A stretch of DNA of 64,000 nucleotides from an uncultured Gemmiger sp. (lineage in GTDB: Bacteria > Bacillota > Clostridia > Oscillospirales > Ruminococcaceae). The stretch lies in the NCBI GenBank assembly GCA_944382785.1, contig CALWNO010000005.1, positions 1 through 64,000 of the forward strand, in the 5' to 3' direction. Position 1 is the stretch's first letter. Every line of letters begins with the position of its first letter. The position numbers were made by a program, and so were the translations under genes. Under the pieces are notes generated by a model. It was given only the letters and a program-made list of their open reading frames with translations. It was not told where the DNA came from and searched no databases. Shown here piece by piece: positions 34,077 to 44,800 of this stretch.

Positions 34077-37000
34077 TGCTCCCCACCCCCGATCCGGGCC
34101 AGCTCGTTGAAGATCTCCACCTCATTGCCCAGCAGATCGTGGAAGTTCTTGCTGGCAAAGAGATAGGTATCCTTGCCGGTGCTGCGCAGGATGTTCAGGT
34201 CGTACAGTTCCTGCAGCAGGGTGTCCATCTGTTCCCGGTTCAGCCTGGTGAGGGTGCCCAGTCCCAGGTCCTTTGCCTGGCTGAGCAGTTCGTCGGCGGT
34301 GTAACCGGTGGTGCTGGGGGCTGCGGTGTACATCCAGCCGATGAGCAGGGCGATGGTGTAGTAATAGGAACCCTGGTCCTGGTCCAGGCGCAGGGTGATC
34401 TCGAACTTGTTGTGGATCTCGGCCAGGAAGTTGTTGTCGGCCAGCACCCGGCGGATGTGGTCCTCGGTGATGAGGTAGGGCGGGGTGGAAGCCTCGTTGT
34501 ACCCGGCGTAGTTGCTCTGGCGCATGGATTCGATGAGCTTCTGGCAGTACATCTGGATCAGGCCGGGGAAGTAGTTGGTGGTAGCCAGGATCTGGGAGAT
34601 CAGCACCCGGTCTTCCAGGGAGAAGCCCAGGTAGCTCAGGGGCTGCACCAGCAGCTCGTGGGCTTCCGGCGTCTCAAAGGGTTTGACGTTCAGGGAAGGC
34701 AGATGGGTGATGACCGCGTTGCGGCCCAGCGCCACCTCCCGGTTGAACCGGACGATGTCGTGCAGGCCGGCCAGCACGAACTTGAACCGCTCGGGCAGGG
34801 TCTGCTGCACATCCTTCAGTTCCGCCAGGGGCTGGTAGTTGCAGTTCTTGCAGTCGCCCACAAAGCTGTCCGCCTCATCCAGCATGACCAGCAGGTAGGT
34901 GATGGGGTCCTCGGTCTGGCGCAGGCGGGCCTTGATGCTGCCCGCCAGGGCGGACCAGTCCTCGGTCCGGCTGTCCGGGGGCAGAATGCCCAGGCCGATG
35001 AGCTCGGCGGAGAGTTTGGCGGCCGACCGGGCGCAGTCGCAGCCGGACAGGTCCACCAGCACCGCCCGGCGCCCCTGGGTGCCGTCAATGTCGATGCGGG
35101 CTTTTTTGAACAGGGCGGATTTGCCCAGCTGGCGGCCACCGTAGATCAGGTTGACGCCGTTGGGGCTTTCGATCTTGAACAGTTCGTCCTTGCGGCCGAT
35201 GAACATTTCCGGCGGCATGGGGTTGGAGGATTCGGCCACATAGGGCTGGTAGTAGGCGAAGGGCATGCCCGCGGCCATGAGGATGCGGTTGACCGCCGTG
35301 TCGTTGTAATGCCGGGCCAGGTAGACCAGCAGCACCCGGTCCAGCACCAGGTAGGTGTTGGCCAGGCCGGTCTCCTTCTTTTTGATCTTGCGGGCCAGCT
35401 TGCGCCGCTCGGGGGCGGAGAGGGGGTAGTCCAGCAGAATCAGCTTGGCCCCCCGGATGCCGTCCAGCGCCCGGAAGCGGTAGAGCAGGCGGTCGCAGTC
35501 GTAGGTGCCGTACAGGCAGGCCACGCAGAAGCCGGTGGTGGCGATGCGGGAGCCGAAATCCGCAATGGGATGCAGGGGTGTGCGCACCCCGGCGGTGCTG
35601 TCCCGCTCGGTGACCCGGTACAGCTCGGTGTTGCCGGTGGACACCCGCACCGGCTTGACCTCGATGTTGGTCCAGCCCAGGCAGGTGAGCAGACGGTGGA
35701 TGCGTTCGGGGGTGGCGCTGCTGCCGTTGGACAGCCAGTTCTCGATGAGGGCCTGGCCGCCCCGGCGGTCCTTGTGGGCACCGCTGCGCTGCAGGATGGC
35801 CCGCAAAGGCAGCCCCACCTCCTTCACCAGGCGGAAGTTGGCGTCGAATTCCTGCCAGAACTGCTGCAGGTAGCCGATGGCCTCGGTGGATTCAAACTTC
35901 ACGTCGAAGTCGCCCCGGCGCACCCGGTTCATCCAGTCCTCCGCCACGGTGTAGTTCTGCTGTTCAATGAGGTTTTCGATCTCGGTCTCCACCTCGGGGG
36001 AAGCAGCAAAGAAGCTCTGGTTGTTGGCCACCAGCGCCTTGAGCTGGTCCTGCAGCTGGACCCCGTACTGGGCGGCCACCTGGTGGATCTGGTTGTAGCA
36101 GTGACCGATGAGGGTGAACCAGAAGCCGTAGTTGCCGTTTTCGCTGCAGGTCAGGTACCAGCGGCGGACGGTGTCCTCCATGGACATGAGGAAGGGATCG
36201 CTCTGGATGATCTGTCCCCGGCTGAGAGAGAGGATGTACTCCTCCCGGAAACGGCCCAGGTCCCGCCGGGCCCGGCGGGCGGTCTGTTCCATGTAGCGGG
36301 CGGGGTCCTCCGGCAGATTGCCCGGCAGGTCCTGCCCCACCGCGGTCAGATAGTTGCGGATCAGCTCGGCGGTGCCGTAGTTGTTGCAGGCGGGGTCGTT
36401 GGAATAGATCTGGGTCAGCCGCTGGGCCAGGGTGGGGTGTTCCTCCTCACAGTGGCGGCGGATGCGGGCCAGCACGTTGTAGTCCCGCAAAGCGCAGAAG
36501 GTGGCGCCGGTATCCGGCAGATAGGCGTTGTCCAGCAGCAGCCAGTCGCTGCGCAGGAAATCCGCAAAGAGGTACCGGCGGCAGGCAACGCTCCAGCTGC
36601 CGTCCAGCCGGGCCAGCAGATCCCGGGCGGTGGTGCCCAGCAGGAAAAGCCCGCTTTCCTGCTCCTGATCCGCGCCTTCCCGGCGGGTGTCACAGTCGGC
36701 GGCCAGGGACTGCAGCTGTTCCATCAGCTGGTTTCGGATGCGCTGGTATTCCGCCCGGGCGGGGCCTTCCTCCGGCTGAGCGGTGACCCCCTGGCTGTTC
36801 AGCTCATACCAGTCGCAGATGACCGACAGGATGTTCTGCAAACTGCTGCGCAGGTTGTTGCGCCGGTTGCCCTGCAGGCGGGCGGCCCGGTGGCGGATGT
36901 CCATGGCTTCCCCGGCCCGGTTCCAGCAGTCGTTGATGTAGGTGTCGATGCTTTCGGCGGAGATGGACACCGCCTCCAGGGGCTTGCCGGCGGTGAGCCA

Positions 37001-39751
37001 GCGGGCCCGGAAGGCGTCCCGGTCGGCGGCCAGGCCCTCGGTGTCGTTGTCAAGGATCCGCTTGAGGAGCACGGCGGGCATGGCGTCCCGGGCAAAGGCG
37101 ATCTTTTTGGTTTCCACATTGCGGGCAAAGCTGGCGTCCTCCCGGGGCGGGGTGAGGATGAACTGCTGGTACAGGTCCCGGGCCCGCTGGACCGTCTGTT
37201 CCAGCTTCCGGCGCTGGGCCGACATATCCAGCTTGTGGTAGTCGGCCAGGCTGTCCACGGCGCAGTTGTTCCAGCGGTTGAAGTTGGACAGCAGCTTGTA
37301 GAGGTCCTCCAGGCTGGGGATCTCGTTGAATGCGTCGATGCTGTCGTGCAGGGAGCTGATGCTGTATCCGTTGACGTTGCCGTTGGAGAAAACCGCCCGC
37401 AGGCAGGCCGCGGCCATGCAGTAGTTGTTCAGCACCGGGTAGGCGGTGTCGCCCCCGGCCAGCAGTTCCAGCAGATGGCCCACGCTGTAATCACAGTCGA
37501 AGGCCGGGTTGTCCGCCGCCAGGCTGACCACCCGGTATACCGGGAGCAACCCATCGGGGTTGAGTTCGGCGCCGGCCTTCAGGTAGGCCAGCATCCGGGG
37601 CAGGCGTTCCGGCCCGGTGAGGGACAGGGCATAGTCGATGACCTGCTGCCGGGTCAGGTTCAGCTTGTCCCAGCCGTCGGTGTCCCGGTAGGGGGCGGGT
37701 TCCGGTTCCTGCTCCTCCTCTTCCTCGGCGGGGGATTCGGGCAGTTCCACCACCACTTCCTCCTCCGTGGGGGTATTGTCCTCCTCGGCGGGCAGGATCT
37801 CCTCCACCACCGGGATCTCCTCCCGGGCCGCGTGCTTGCCCTCCAGCGCCTTGATCTTTCCCTGGATGTCGGCCAGGATGTCCGTTCCCACGCAGTCTTC
37901 CCGCATCTGGGGCAGGATGGCGTGGACACTTTCCAGGTCATCGGTGGCGCAGGCATACCGCAGCAGGTTCACCACGCAGACCCCGTTGACAAAACGCTGC
38001 AGGTTCAGATTGCCCCGCAGTTCCCCGTGGTCCGCCACAAACTGCCGCATCTGGCGGCTCTTGTGGGCCAGGCGCTCCAGCCAGCTGAGTTCCCCGGTGG
38101 CGTCGTACTGCTTTTTCAGGATGCTGATCTCCCGCTGCAGCACCGAAGGAAAGCCCTTTACATCACCGCAGCGCCGCTCCGCTTCCTCGCTGGCGGCCAG
38201 GGCCTGCTCCGCATCGCCCAGATTCCGGTAGACCTGGGCCAGGGTGAAGTAGGTCTGCCAGGCTTCCGGCATCTGCTGTGCGTTTGTGCGGCAGAGTTCC
38301 ACCGCCCGCTCCAGCGGCTCCACCCGGCCCTGGGCGTTGTACTGGGCCAGGGCCGCGTTGAGGCAGGCGTCCAGAGCGTCGGCAACGCCCCGGGTCCGGA
38401 GCGCCCGTTCCAGCCAGTACCAGGCCCGGTCAAACCGGCGGGGATCGTCGGGGTCGGCCTGGGCGGCCCGGGCAAACTCCAGGGCGCCGGGCTGCACCGC
38501 CACGGCCCGCTCCCCCCGCAGGCGGAAGCACACATCCATGGTCTTGCCGCCCAGGTCCCGGCTCTGCTCCCCCTGGATGCGGTCCTTGAGGGTCTTGTTG
38601 ACCACATCTTCGTAGGAGAAGGTCACGGTGCCCTGTTCATATTCGATGGTCCCCCGCTCCCCCGCCCAGCTCAGCCGGACGATGCTGCCGCAGAGCAGGC
38701 TTTCCTGCTCCGGCGGGATGAGGGGTTCTTCCCGGGGGGATTCTGCCTCCGGTTCCCCGGTTTCCGGGGTCTGGGCAGGGCACAGTTCCCCCTGCAGTTC
38801 CAGGACCCGGTCCAGCACCTGCCGGCCGGGGTAGTGGGGCTGGATCAGATGCACCCCGTAGCTGACGGCGGTGCCCCGCTCCAGCGTGAGCCCGGCGGCA
38901 GACGCCAGATGAAGGAGCAGTTCCTCGACGTATTCCCGGGGCAGGTCGGGGGCCTGTTCGGTCAGCCAGAGCACCACCTGCAGGTCTCCGTCGGCCACGC
39001 AGGCTTCGTCCAGCAGGGTGAACATCTCACCCAGTTCCTCCCCCCCGGCCCCGGCCTGGATGTCCAGCGCCGCATAGGCCCCGGCTTCGGTGTAATGGTT
39101 GGCGATCTGGTTGTACAGGGCGGCTTCCCGGAAGGCGCCGCCCTCCGCCAGCACCCGGCTGGGGTCCCGGGAGGCGCGGCGCAGCAGTGCTCCGCAGAAC
39201 AGCGCCGTCTGCCGGTCATGGGCGGCATCCGGGTTTTCCCGCAGCAATGTGGTGATGTTCAAGGCGGCCCGGTTGGCTTTGGCCGGGTCGTTGTTTCGCA
39301 GTCCGAACAACAGACTGTTGTACTGTCCGCCCAAAAGGGATTTATGGCTCTTTGGCAGCCGGTCAAAGGCCTGCTTGAGCTCATCGTCCCGCAGCTGTGC
39401 CCACATGGTTTCCGTCTGATAAAAAGGCCGGAACTCCGGTCTGTGCTCCACGGCTGGGATGGGGGCGGGGCGCACCTGCTGCGGGGCGGGCTGCGGTGCA
39501 GGCTGCGGGGCGGGCTGCGGCGCCGGACGGGGGCCCGGAGCCCCGGCATCCAGCCGTTTGAACAGCCGCACCTCCCCATAGGACAGGACCAGGACCTGCC
39601 CGTCGTCGCCGGTCAGTTCCAGGCTCTCCTCGTTGTCGGTGTCAGTCACCACCCCCTGCACGTTGCACTCGGCGGCACCGTCGCTGTATTTCAGTTCCAC
39701 CCGGGCGCCGATCTCCAGGGCGGCCAACTTCTTTTCCATCAGTTTGGACAT
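34073..39751 (-). CDS. Giant STAND/AAA-like ATPase with helical repeats
   Basis: A 1892-residue protein. The first 70 residues are a small beta domain, then a Pro-Ala-Gln linker (APQPAPQ repeats). Roughly 1400 residues of alpha-helical, TPR-like sequence follow, including tetratricopeptide-style AWYWLERAL and AYNAQGRVEPLERAVEL segments. A C-terminal NTPase follows with EMFIGRKDEL, the P-loop GGRQLGKS (1538-1545) and Walker B LLVMLDEAD (1620-1628), then a winged-helix-like end. The GGRQxGKS loop and IGRKxEL lead-in are typical of STAND/AAA-14-like ATPases that act as signal-dependent switches. In STAND proteins repeats sense and the NTPase oligomerises. Here the order is reversed (repeats first). 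It is coupled to the gene downstream. Activation partner is unknown. Confidence 0.8.
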   Translation of the reverse strand: MSKLMEKKLAALEIGARVELKYSDGAAECNVQGVVTDTDNEESLELTGDDGQVLVLSYGEVRLFKRLDAGAPGPRPAPQPAPQPAPQPAPQQVRPAPIPAVEHRPEFRPFYQTETMWAQLRDDELKQAFDRLPKSHKSLLGGQYNSLLFGLRNNDPAKANRAALNITTLLRENPDAAHDRQTALFCGALLRRASRDPSRVLAEGGAFREAALYNQIANHYTEAGAYAALDIQAGAGGEELGEMFTLLDEACVADGDLQVVLWLTEQAPDLPREYVEELLLHLASAAGLTLERGTAVSYGVHLIQPHYPGRQVLDRVLELQGELCPAQTPETGEPEAESPREEPLIPPEQESLLCGSIVRLSWAGERGTIEYEQGTVTFSYEDVVNKTLKDRIQGEQSRDLGGKTMDVCFRLRGERAVAVQPGALEFARAAQADPDDPRRFDRAWYWLERALRTRGVADALDACLNAALAQYNAQGRVEPLERAVELCRTNAQQMPEAWQTYFTLAQVYRNLGDAEQALAASEEAERRCGDVKGFPSVLQREISILKKQYDATGELSWLERLAHKSRQMRQFVADHGELRGNLNLQRFVNGVCVVNLLRYACATDDLESVHAILPQMREDCVGTDILADIQGKIKALEGKHAAREEIPVVEEILPAEEDNTPTEEEVVVELPESPAEEEEEQEPEPAPYRDTDGWDKLNLTRQQVIDYALSLTGPERLPRMLAYLKAGAELNPDGLLPVYRVVSLAADNPAFDCDYSVGHLLELLAGGDTAYPVLNNYCMAAACLRAVFSNGNVNGYSISSLHDSIDAFNEIPSLEDLYKLLSNFNRWNNCAVDSLADYHKLDMSAQRRKLEQTVQRARDLYQQFILTPPREDASFARNVETKKIAFARDAMPAVLLKRILDNDTEGLAADRDAFRARWLTAGKPLEAVSISAESIDTYINDCWNRAGEAMDIRHRAARLQGNRRNNLRSSLQNILSVICDWYELNSQGVTAQPEEGPARAEYQRIRNQLMEQLQSLAADCDTRREGADQEQESGLFLLGTTARDLLARLDGSWSVACRRYLFADFLRSDWLLLDNAYLPDTGATFCALRDYNVLARIRRHCEEEHPTLAQRLTQIYSNDPACNNYGTAELIRNYLTAVGQDLPGNLPEDPARYMEQTARRARRDLGRFREEYILSLSRGQIIQSDPFLMSMEDTVRRWYLTCSENGNYGFWFTLIGHCYNQIHQVAAQYGVQLQDQLKALVANNQSFFAASPEVETEIENLIEQQNYTVAEDWMNRVRRGDFDVKFESTEAIGYLQQFWQEFDANFRLVKEVGLPLRAILQRSGAHKDRRGGQALIENWLSNGSSATPERIHRLLTCLGWTNIEVKPVRVSTGNTELYRVTERDSTAGVRTPLHPIADFGSRIATTGFCVACLYGTYDCDRLLYRFRALDGIRGAKLILLDYPLSAPERRKLARKIKKKETGLANTYLVLDRVLLVYLARHYNDTAVNRILMAAGMPFAYYQPYVAESSNPMPPEMFIGRKDELFKIESPNGVNLIYGGRQLGKSALFKKARIDIDGTQGRRAVLVDLSGCDCARSAAKLSAELIGLGILPPDSRTEDWSALAGSIKARLRQTEDPITYLLVMLDEADSFVGDCKNCNYQPLAELKDVQQTLPERFKFVLAGLHDIVRFNREVALGRNAVITHLPSLNVKPFETPEAHELLVQPLSYLGFSLEDRVLISQILATTNYFPGLIQMYCQKLIESMRQSNYAGYNEASTPPYLITEDHIRRVLADNNFLAEIHNKFEITLRLDQDQGSYYYTIALLIGWMYTAAPSTTGYTADELLSQAKDLGLGTLTRLNREQMDTLLQELYDLNILRSTGKDTYLFASKNFHDLLGNEVEIFNELARIGGGEQ

Positions 39752-39801
39752 GGTGCTTCATCCTTTCCGTGTTGCTGTTTCCTGCGGGCACCGGGTCCCG
39801 C

Positions 39802-40386
39802 TCACTCCGCCAGCAGGCAGATCTCCGCGTCCGGCTCGGCGAACTCTTCCAGAGTCCCGTACAGCACCCCGTCCTCCTCCGTCAGGGGCAGGGGGATGCA
39901 CCGGCCGTCCCGGGTATGCACTTCCGCCCGGGCGCGCAGGCCGGGGTGCTGGTCCAGGCTCAGCTGCACCGTCAGCACACGGCGGGCGGTATCGTAGGTG
40001 ATCAGGTCCTCCTCGGTCTCGGTGCCGTCCACCCGCACCACCGTCCGGGGGCGGACGCCACCCCGGGCAGGGGCCAACGCCCCCTGGGGCACCACAAAGG
40101 TGATCTCGGCGGCGGCCTGCTCCACCCGGTGGAAGGCAGCGCACAGACGCTCGCCGGTCTGTTCCACCGTCAGGCGCACCGCCCCCAGCACCCGCCGGGA
40201 TACCGGCTCCTCCTCCACCGTGCCCAGCCGGGCAAACAGCTGGGCCATCACCGCAAAGCGGCGGTAGCAGTCCCGGCACTGCCGGATGTGCGCAATCCGC
40301 TCCTTGTCCCGGGGGGCGGGGTCCGCCCCGCGCACCGCCTGTTGCGCCAGGCGGCTCAGGTCCTTGCTATCCAGATGTTCCATCAT
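39802..40386 (-). CDS. Soluble anti-sigma-like protein with ZAS zinc finger
   Basis: A 194-residue protein. The segment HIRQCRDC gives the H-x3-C-x2-C zinc finger (H33, C37, C40) of ZAS-domain anti-sigma factors. A beta-rich domain with no membrane helix follows, unlike most ZAS anti-sigmas, which are membrane-anchored. The start at 40386 lies 10 bases after the sigma-like gene, behind GAGGAG, as is usual for sigma/anti-sigma pairs. It would hold the sigma factor in the cytosol until released by a cytosolic signal. Co-transcription with a CHAT protease makes proteolytic release possible, but that step is inference. Confidence 0.75.
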   Translation of the reverse strand: MMEHLDSKDLSRLAQQAVRGADPAPRDKERIAHIRQCRDCYRRFAVMAQLFARLGTVEEEPVSRRVLGAVRLTVEQTGERLCAAFHRVEQAAAEITFVVPQGALAPARGGVRPRTVVRVDGTETEEDLITYDTARRVLTVQLSLDQHPGLRARAEVHTRDGRCIPLPLTEEDGVLYGTLEEFAEPDAEICLLAE

Positions 40387-40396
40387 CGCTTGCTCC

Positions 40397-41650
40397 TCAT
40401 TTGCCTTTATTCAGGAAAGCCTTGGCCGTATCGGGCAGGTTTTCCGTACAGAAATCAACCAGTTCTTCGTCCTGCAAAATCAGTTCACAGGCCCGGGGCA
40501 TCAGTGAGTTGTGGATGGAATTGCACCATCCACGCACCTGTTTTACCGTGCACAGGGCATCGTAGGGAATGTCGGCCAGGGGCCGGCTGACCCCGTTGAC
40601 CGTGCAGCAGCTTTCCAGCTGCCGGCAGAAGTCCCGGCCCCAGCGCAGAGGGAAGCCGAAAATCTGCGTCAGTTCGGCTTCACTCTCCTGCCGCAGCCGG
40701 GCCAGCGTCTTTCCGGTCATCTGCTTCATGGCCCACACGGGGGAGGTACTGCCCGCCGGTGCCTTGAAGACCGGCTCCTGCCCGGCACGGTCGTCGAACC
40801 GGGCAAATTCCGGATCAAGATACCCGGTCATCAGGTACAACACCCGGCCGTAACACAGTCCCAGGGCCTTTTCCGGCTGGCCGTCATACTCCAGCATAAC
40901 CCGGGTATAGCAAAACAGGACGTCCCACAGCCATCGGTTTTCCAGCCGGTCCTCCAGGATCCGGGTCACGTTGGCCAGGTGGTCCGGGAGATCCACCTCG
41001 GTCCACCCCTCGCCGTCCTTGCCCGGACGGACGGGATCGACCAATATGGGCCGGCCGGAATCCTGGTCAGAGTCGGTTCCCGGGGCGTAGTCCCCGGCCC
41101 GGGGAAGCCGGATGGTGCCCTTCTGTTCCGGGTGTTTGGCCCGGAGATAGTCGATGCAGTGGTTGCGGCAGATCCGCTGGGCAAGCCCGGCAAAATTCAC
41201 CACCGCTTCCCCCCGGCTGCGCCGTCGGCGCAGATCCTGCATCAATTTGGGGGAAACTGCGTCAAACAGGGCTCCCGCCTCATTGTCCAGGTCGTTGCGC
41301 CACAGCCCGGCCGCGGCCAGCACGCCGCGGATGGTGTTGCGGCAGCAGTATTGCCTGGTTGCTTTCAGCAGGTCGGCCAGAGCCTGTTGTTTTTGGGGGG
41401 TATTTTCCTCCTCCTCGGGGCCAATGGGCTGACCCTCGGGGAAAAGGCGGATGTATTCGCTGTACAGCCGCTGGAGTTCAGCGGCCGGGGTACCCGGTTC
41501 GGGGGATGTGGGCACCCGGTTTTTCTGCGGTTGGGAGTTTGGGACCTTTGCGCAGCCTTCGGGTTTCTGCGGGTCGGGTCGGGTCATTTCTTCTCTTACT
41601 TCCGCGGGCGGCTGCATCCTGTTCACAGCCTCGTCTGGTAATCGCTTCAT
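40397..41650 (-). CDS. Sigma-70-like (ECF-type) factor with long extensions
   Basis: A 417-residue protein from the ATG 41650, which lies 8 bases after AGGAG; a GTG at 41659 overlaps that site and is less likely. The region FAGLAQRICRNHCIDYLRAK (about 153-172) matches the 2.3/2.4 DNA-melting and -10-binding part of ECF sigma factors, with a region 2.2-like RNDLDNEAGALFDAV before it. The later segment MKQMTGKTLARLRQESEAEL could be region 4. The protein is twice the usual ECF length, with about 60 extra residues at the front and a long linker and C-terminal tail. The anti-sigma-like gene follows at once. Target promoters are unknown; those of this locus are the first to test. Confidence 0.72.
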   Translation of the reverse strand: MKRLPDEAVNRMQPPAEVREEMTRPDPQKPEGCAKVPNSQPQKNRVPTSPEPGTPAAELQRLYSEYIRLFPEGQPIGPEEEENTPQKQQALADLLKATRQYCCRNTIRGVLAAAGLWRNDLDNEAGALFDAVSPKLMQDLRRRRSRGEAVVNFAGLAQRICRNHCIDYLRAKHPEQKGTIRLPRAGDYAPGTDSDQDSGRPILVDPVRPGKDGEGWTEVDLPDHLANVTRILEDRLENRWLWDVLFCYTRVMLEYDGQPEKALGLCYGRVLYLMTGYLDPEFARFDDRAGQEPVFKAPAGSTSPVWAMKQMTGKTLARLRQESEAELTQIFGFPLRWGRDFCRQLESCCTVNGVSRPLADIPYDALCTVKQVRGWCNSIHNSLMPRACELILQDEELVDFCTENLPDTAKAFLNKGK

Positions 41651-41809
41651 GTAGGACACTCCTCATTTTCCAATCTGGTAAGCCTGTTTTGTTCCGCACG
41701 GCCTCCGCGTCCGGCTGCCTTTCCGGCTGCCTTGCTTTCTTAGACGAGGCCCCAACGGGATTTTGCAGTGGACAAAACCTTTTTTTCACAAAAAAAAGAG
41801 AAAAATTTG

Positions 41810-44800
41810 TCAGCGGCAGCGGTGGCAGACAAATCCGCCCCAGTAATGCTCGTCCGCAAAGGGACGGAAGCCCTCGGCCCGGCCCAGGCGCAGGTCCAGC
41901 ACCTCCCGCATCTGCGGAGGGGTATCCGGGCTGCTGCGCACCGCCTCCCAGCCGGCCCGGCGCAGCTCTCCCACCGTCACCTGGGCCACAGACGCCTTGG
42001 CCAGGCGCAGGGCTTCGGGGACGTTTGTGCCCCGGCTCAGTTCCCGGTACAGGCAGCGCATGAGTTCGGCGGTGGCAAAATCGTCCGCCTCCCACAGGCT
42101 GGACACCACATACCGCACCCCCGCCGCCCCGAAGGCCGATACCATCCCGTGGATGCCGCCGGCCAGGTTGCCCTGCCCCATCCCGCTGAAACAGGCGGAA
42201 AGCACCGCCAGCCAGGTGTGATGCAGGTTCATGCGGCTGATCTCGTTGGCGGTGAGGATGCCGTTGCCGTAGGTCGGGTCGGTCCGGCTGGTGTCCAGGA
42301 AGGTCTGGGCCCCGGCCATGTAGATCCGGGCGCGGAAGAGGCCCGCGTCCTCCTGGTCGTCAAAGTCCCCGTGGGCGGCAATGTGCAGGATGCCGTACTG
42401 CCCGGCCTGCTGCTCCACCGCCTGCTTGGTGGCGCGGCTGCCCACCAGGCAGGTGCCGCCGGTGTACCGGGCCACCAGCTCCGCCTCGGTGCGGCTGAAC
42501 GGCAGGGGGTACAATTCCCCGGTGCGGCCACGGTCGGTGCCCCGTTCCTCCTGTTCCTGCCGGGGTTCCCGGCTGCGGGCGCGATAGTCCGGGTCGCCCA
42601 CCACGCAGGCCCCGCCCTGATCCCCGCCGGACTCTGCAAACAGAAGATCCCGGCTGCAGATCATCTGGATGACGGTGAAGCGGGATTCCAGGGTCCGGCT
42701 TTCCTCCGGGCCCAGCAGGCCGTAGGGGATATCCCGCAGCCATTCTTCCGGAGCCAGGTAGAGGGTGCGGACCCCTTCCAGCAGGTCCTCCACCGGCTGG
42801 ATCAGGGTCTGGTACAACCGGCGGCGCAAATCGTTTTTCCGGGCCCGGGCGCTCCGGTCCCCGTAGGTATCCGCGTCCCGGCAGCACTGGCGGAACGCTT
42901 CGCACTGCTGCTGCAGGTCGGGGATGGCGGTCTTGCCCAGGGTCCGGCGTTTCAGGACCACCCGGCCCTCCCGACGGCGCAGCAGATACAGATCCAGTTC
43001 ACAGGGCCGGTCATTGGCCCCGTAGTCCAGAAAATTCCTGCGGTCCAGATCCACGGCCCAGTAATACTCCACCACCGCACTGTCGGCGGGCAGTTTTTCC
43101 GCCAGGGCCTGCACCGACAAAGGGGTGAACCGTCCGCTGTCCGGCATGGCCTTTTCGATGCGGGCGGACAGGCGGGACAGCTCCCGCTCGATCCGGTCCA
43201 TCTGCTCCCCGTCCGGTTCCGGCAGGGTGTACAGCACTGTCCGCCGGTTCTGCAGCCGGTGCAGTTCCTCCAGGTCCTGATTCACCTGGTCGTCCCGCAT
43301 CTCCAGCAGGATGCGGTTGCGCTCCCGGGCCGCCAGGGAGGCCAGGGCCTTGAACTGCAGGATCAGGGAGAAGGATTCCTCGGTGCTCAGCTGCTCCCGC
43401 AGGATGCAGTAGGCGGTGCCGAACACCGTCCGGGCGTTGACCATGGAGAGGGCCAGAGAGCTGTCATCCAGGGTCCGGACGCTGTTTTTCCACTGGTTTT
43501 CCAGTTCCCGCAGCTGGTTGCGGGCGCTGGGCACGGCGGCCCCGGGGTCCCCGTAGCGATGCCGGACCAGGGTGATGAGCAACGCGCAGGAAGCCCGCAT
43601 CCGGTACGACAGCGGGGTGCTGCCCATCTGCTGCTCACAGACATCGGCCAGGGAAAGGGCCTCCCGGTCGTCCTGCAGCCACAGAAGCATCATCAGCTGG
43701 TAGACCAGCACGGTGCGCAGCGCGGCGAACAGGGTGTTTTCTCCCATCCGCCGCAGCCCCGCCCGGATCATGCGGGTGTAGGCGGGGAAGTCCTCCGGGG
43801 GCAGATTGCCGGTGCTGTACATCAGTTCCAGGATGGCGCTGTAGGCCGCCAGTTCCAGCTTGTCCGCCTCCCGGTCAAGGGGGTCGTCCCCGGCACAGAG
43901 ATCCTGCGCTCCCTCCTGCAGGATCGCCCGCAGATCCGTCATCTCTTCCATATCCAGGTCATCGGTGAGCAAGAGGCAGGAGCAGTAGGCTGCCAGGGTC
44001 CGCAGAAAGATCTCCTCATTGCTGTCCTCCGTCTCCATCAGACGGTCCAGCAGGGTCGCCAGCCGGGTCAGCCCCTCCGGGATGGCCCCCATCAGGCAGC
44101 ACAGATACCCGGCATTGTATTCCAGGGTGTCGTCGTCCAGCAGCGGCTCGTCGGTGGGCAGGATTGGGGTCTCCAGAGCACGCAGGGTGTATTCCAGGGC
44201 CTGGTTGCCGTTGTTGCGGGTGGATTCCAGCACCCCGGACAGTCCCAGGGCGTACCGCTTGCGGAAGGTGGGCTGGGTGGGGTCCTGATCGTACCGTTCA
44301 CAGGTACGGATATACCGCTCCATCAGCGGTTCCACCAGCTCCCCCTTGTCCAGGCGTGCCATCCGGCCCAGGGTTCCGAAGGTCAGCCCGCCCACCAGGC
44401 GGAGCAGCTGGTCATAGTTGACAACGTTGTCATAGGCGTGGCCCAGCGCCTTCTCCAGAAAGTCCACCAGGAAAGCGGCGCCCGCCTCGTCATAGTCCCG
44501 GCAGTGGACGATCAGACGCTCAAACCAATAAAAGGCCCGGGGCAGCAGGGTCAGCAGATGATCCGGGCCGAAGCTCTGCCGGCGCAGGGTGTAGCAGCGG
44601 TCAAAGGCCGCCATGGAATCCTCCGTCCGGGAGGTCTTGTACAAAGCAAAGCCGTAGCCCCAGAAAAAGTCTTCCTTGTTGGTCCGGTCCCAGTGTTCCG
44701 CCACCTCCGGGGCAAACACGTCCCCGTAGGCCGTCACCATCTCGCTGCCGCCCAGGTCCCCGCTTTCCAGCAGGAGCCGGACATAAAAGGAGGCGGCTTC

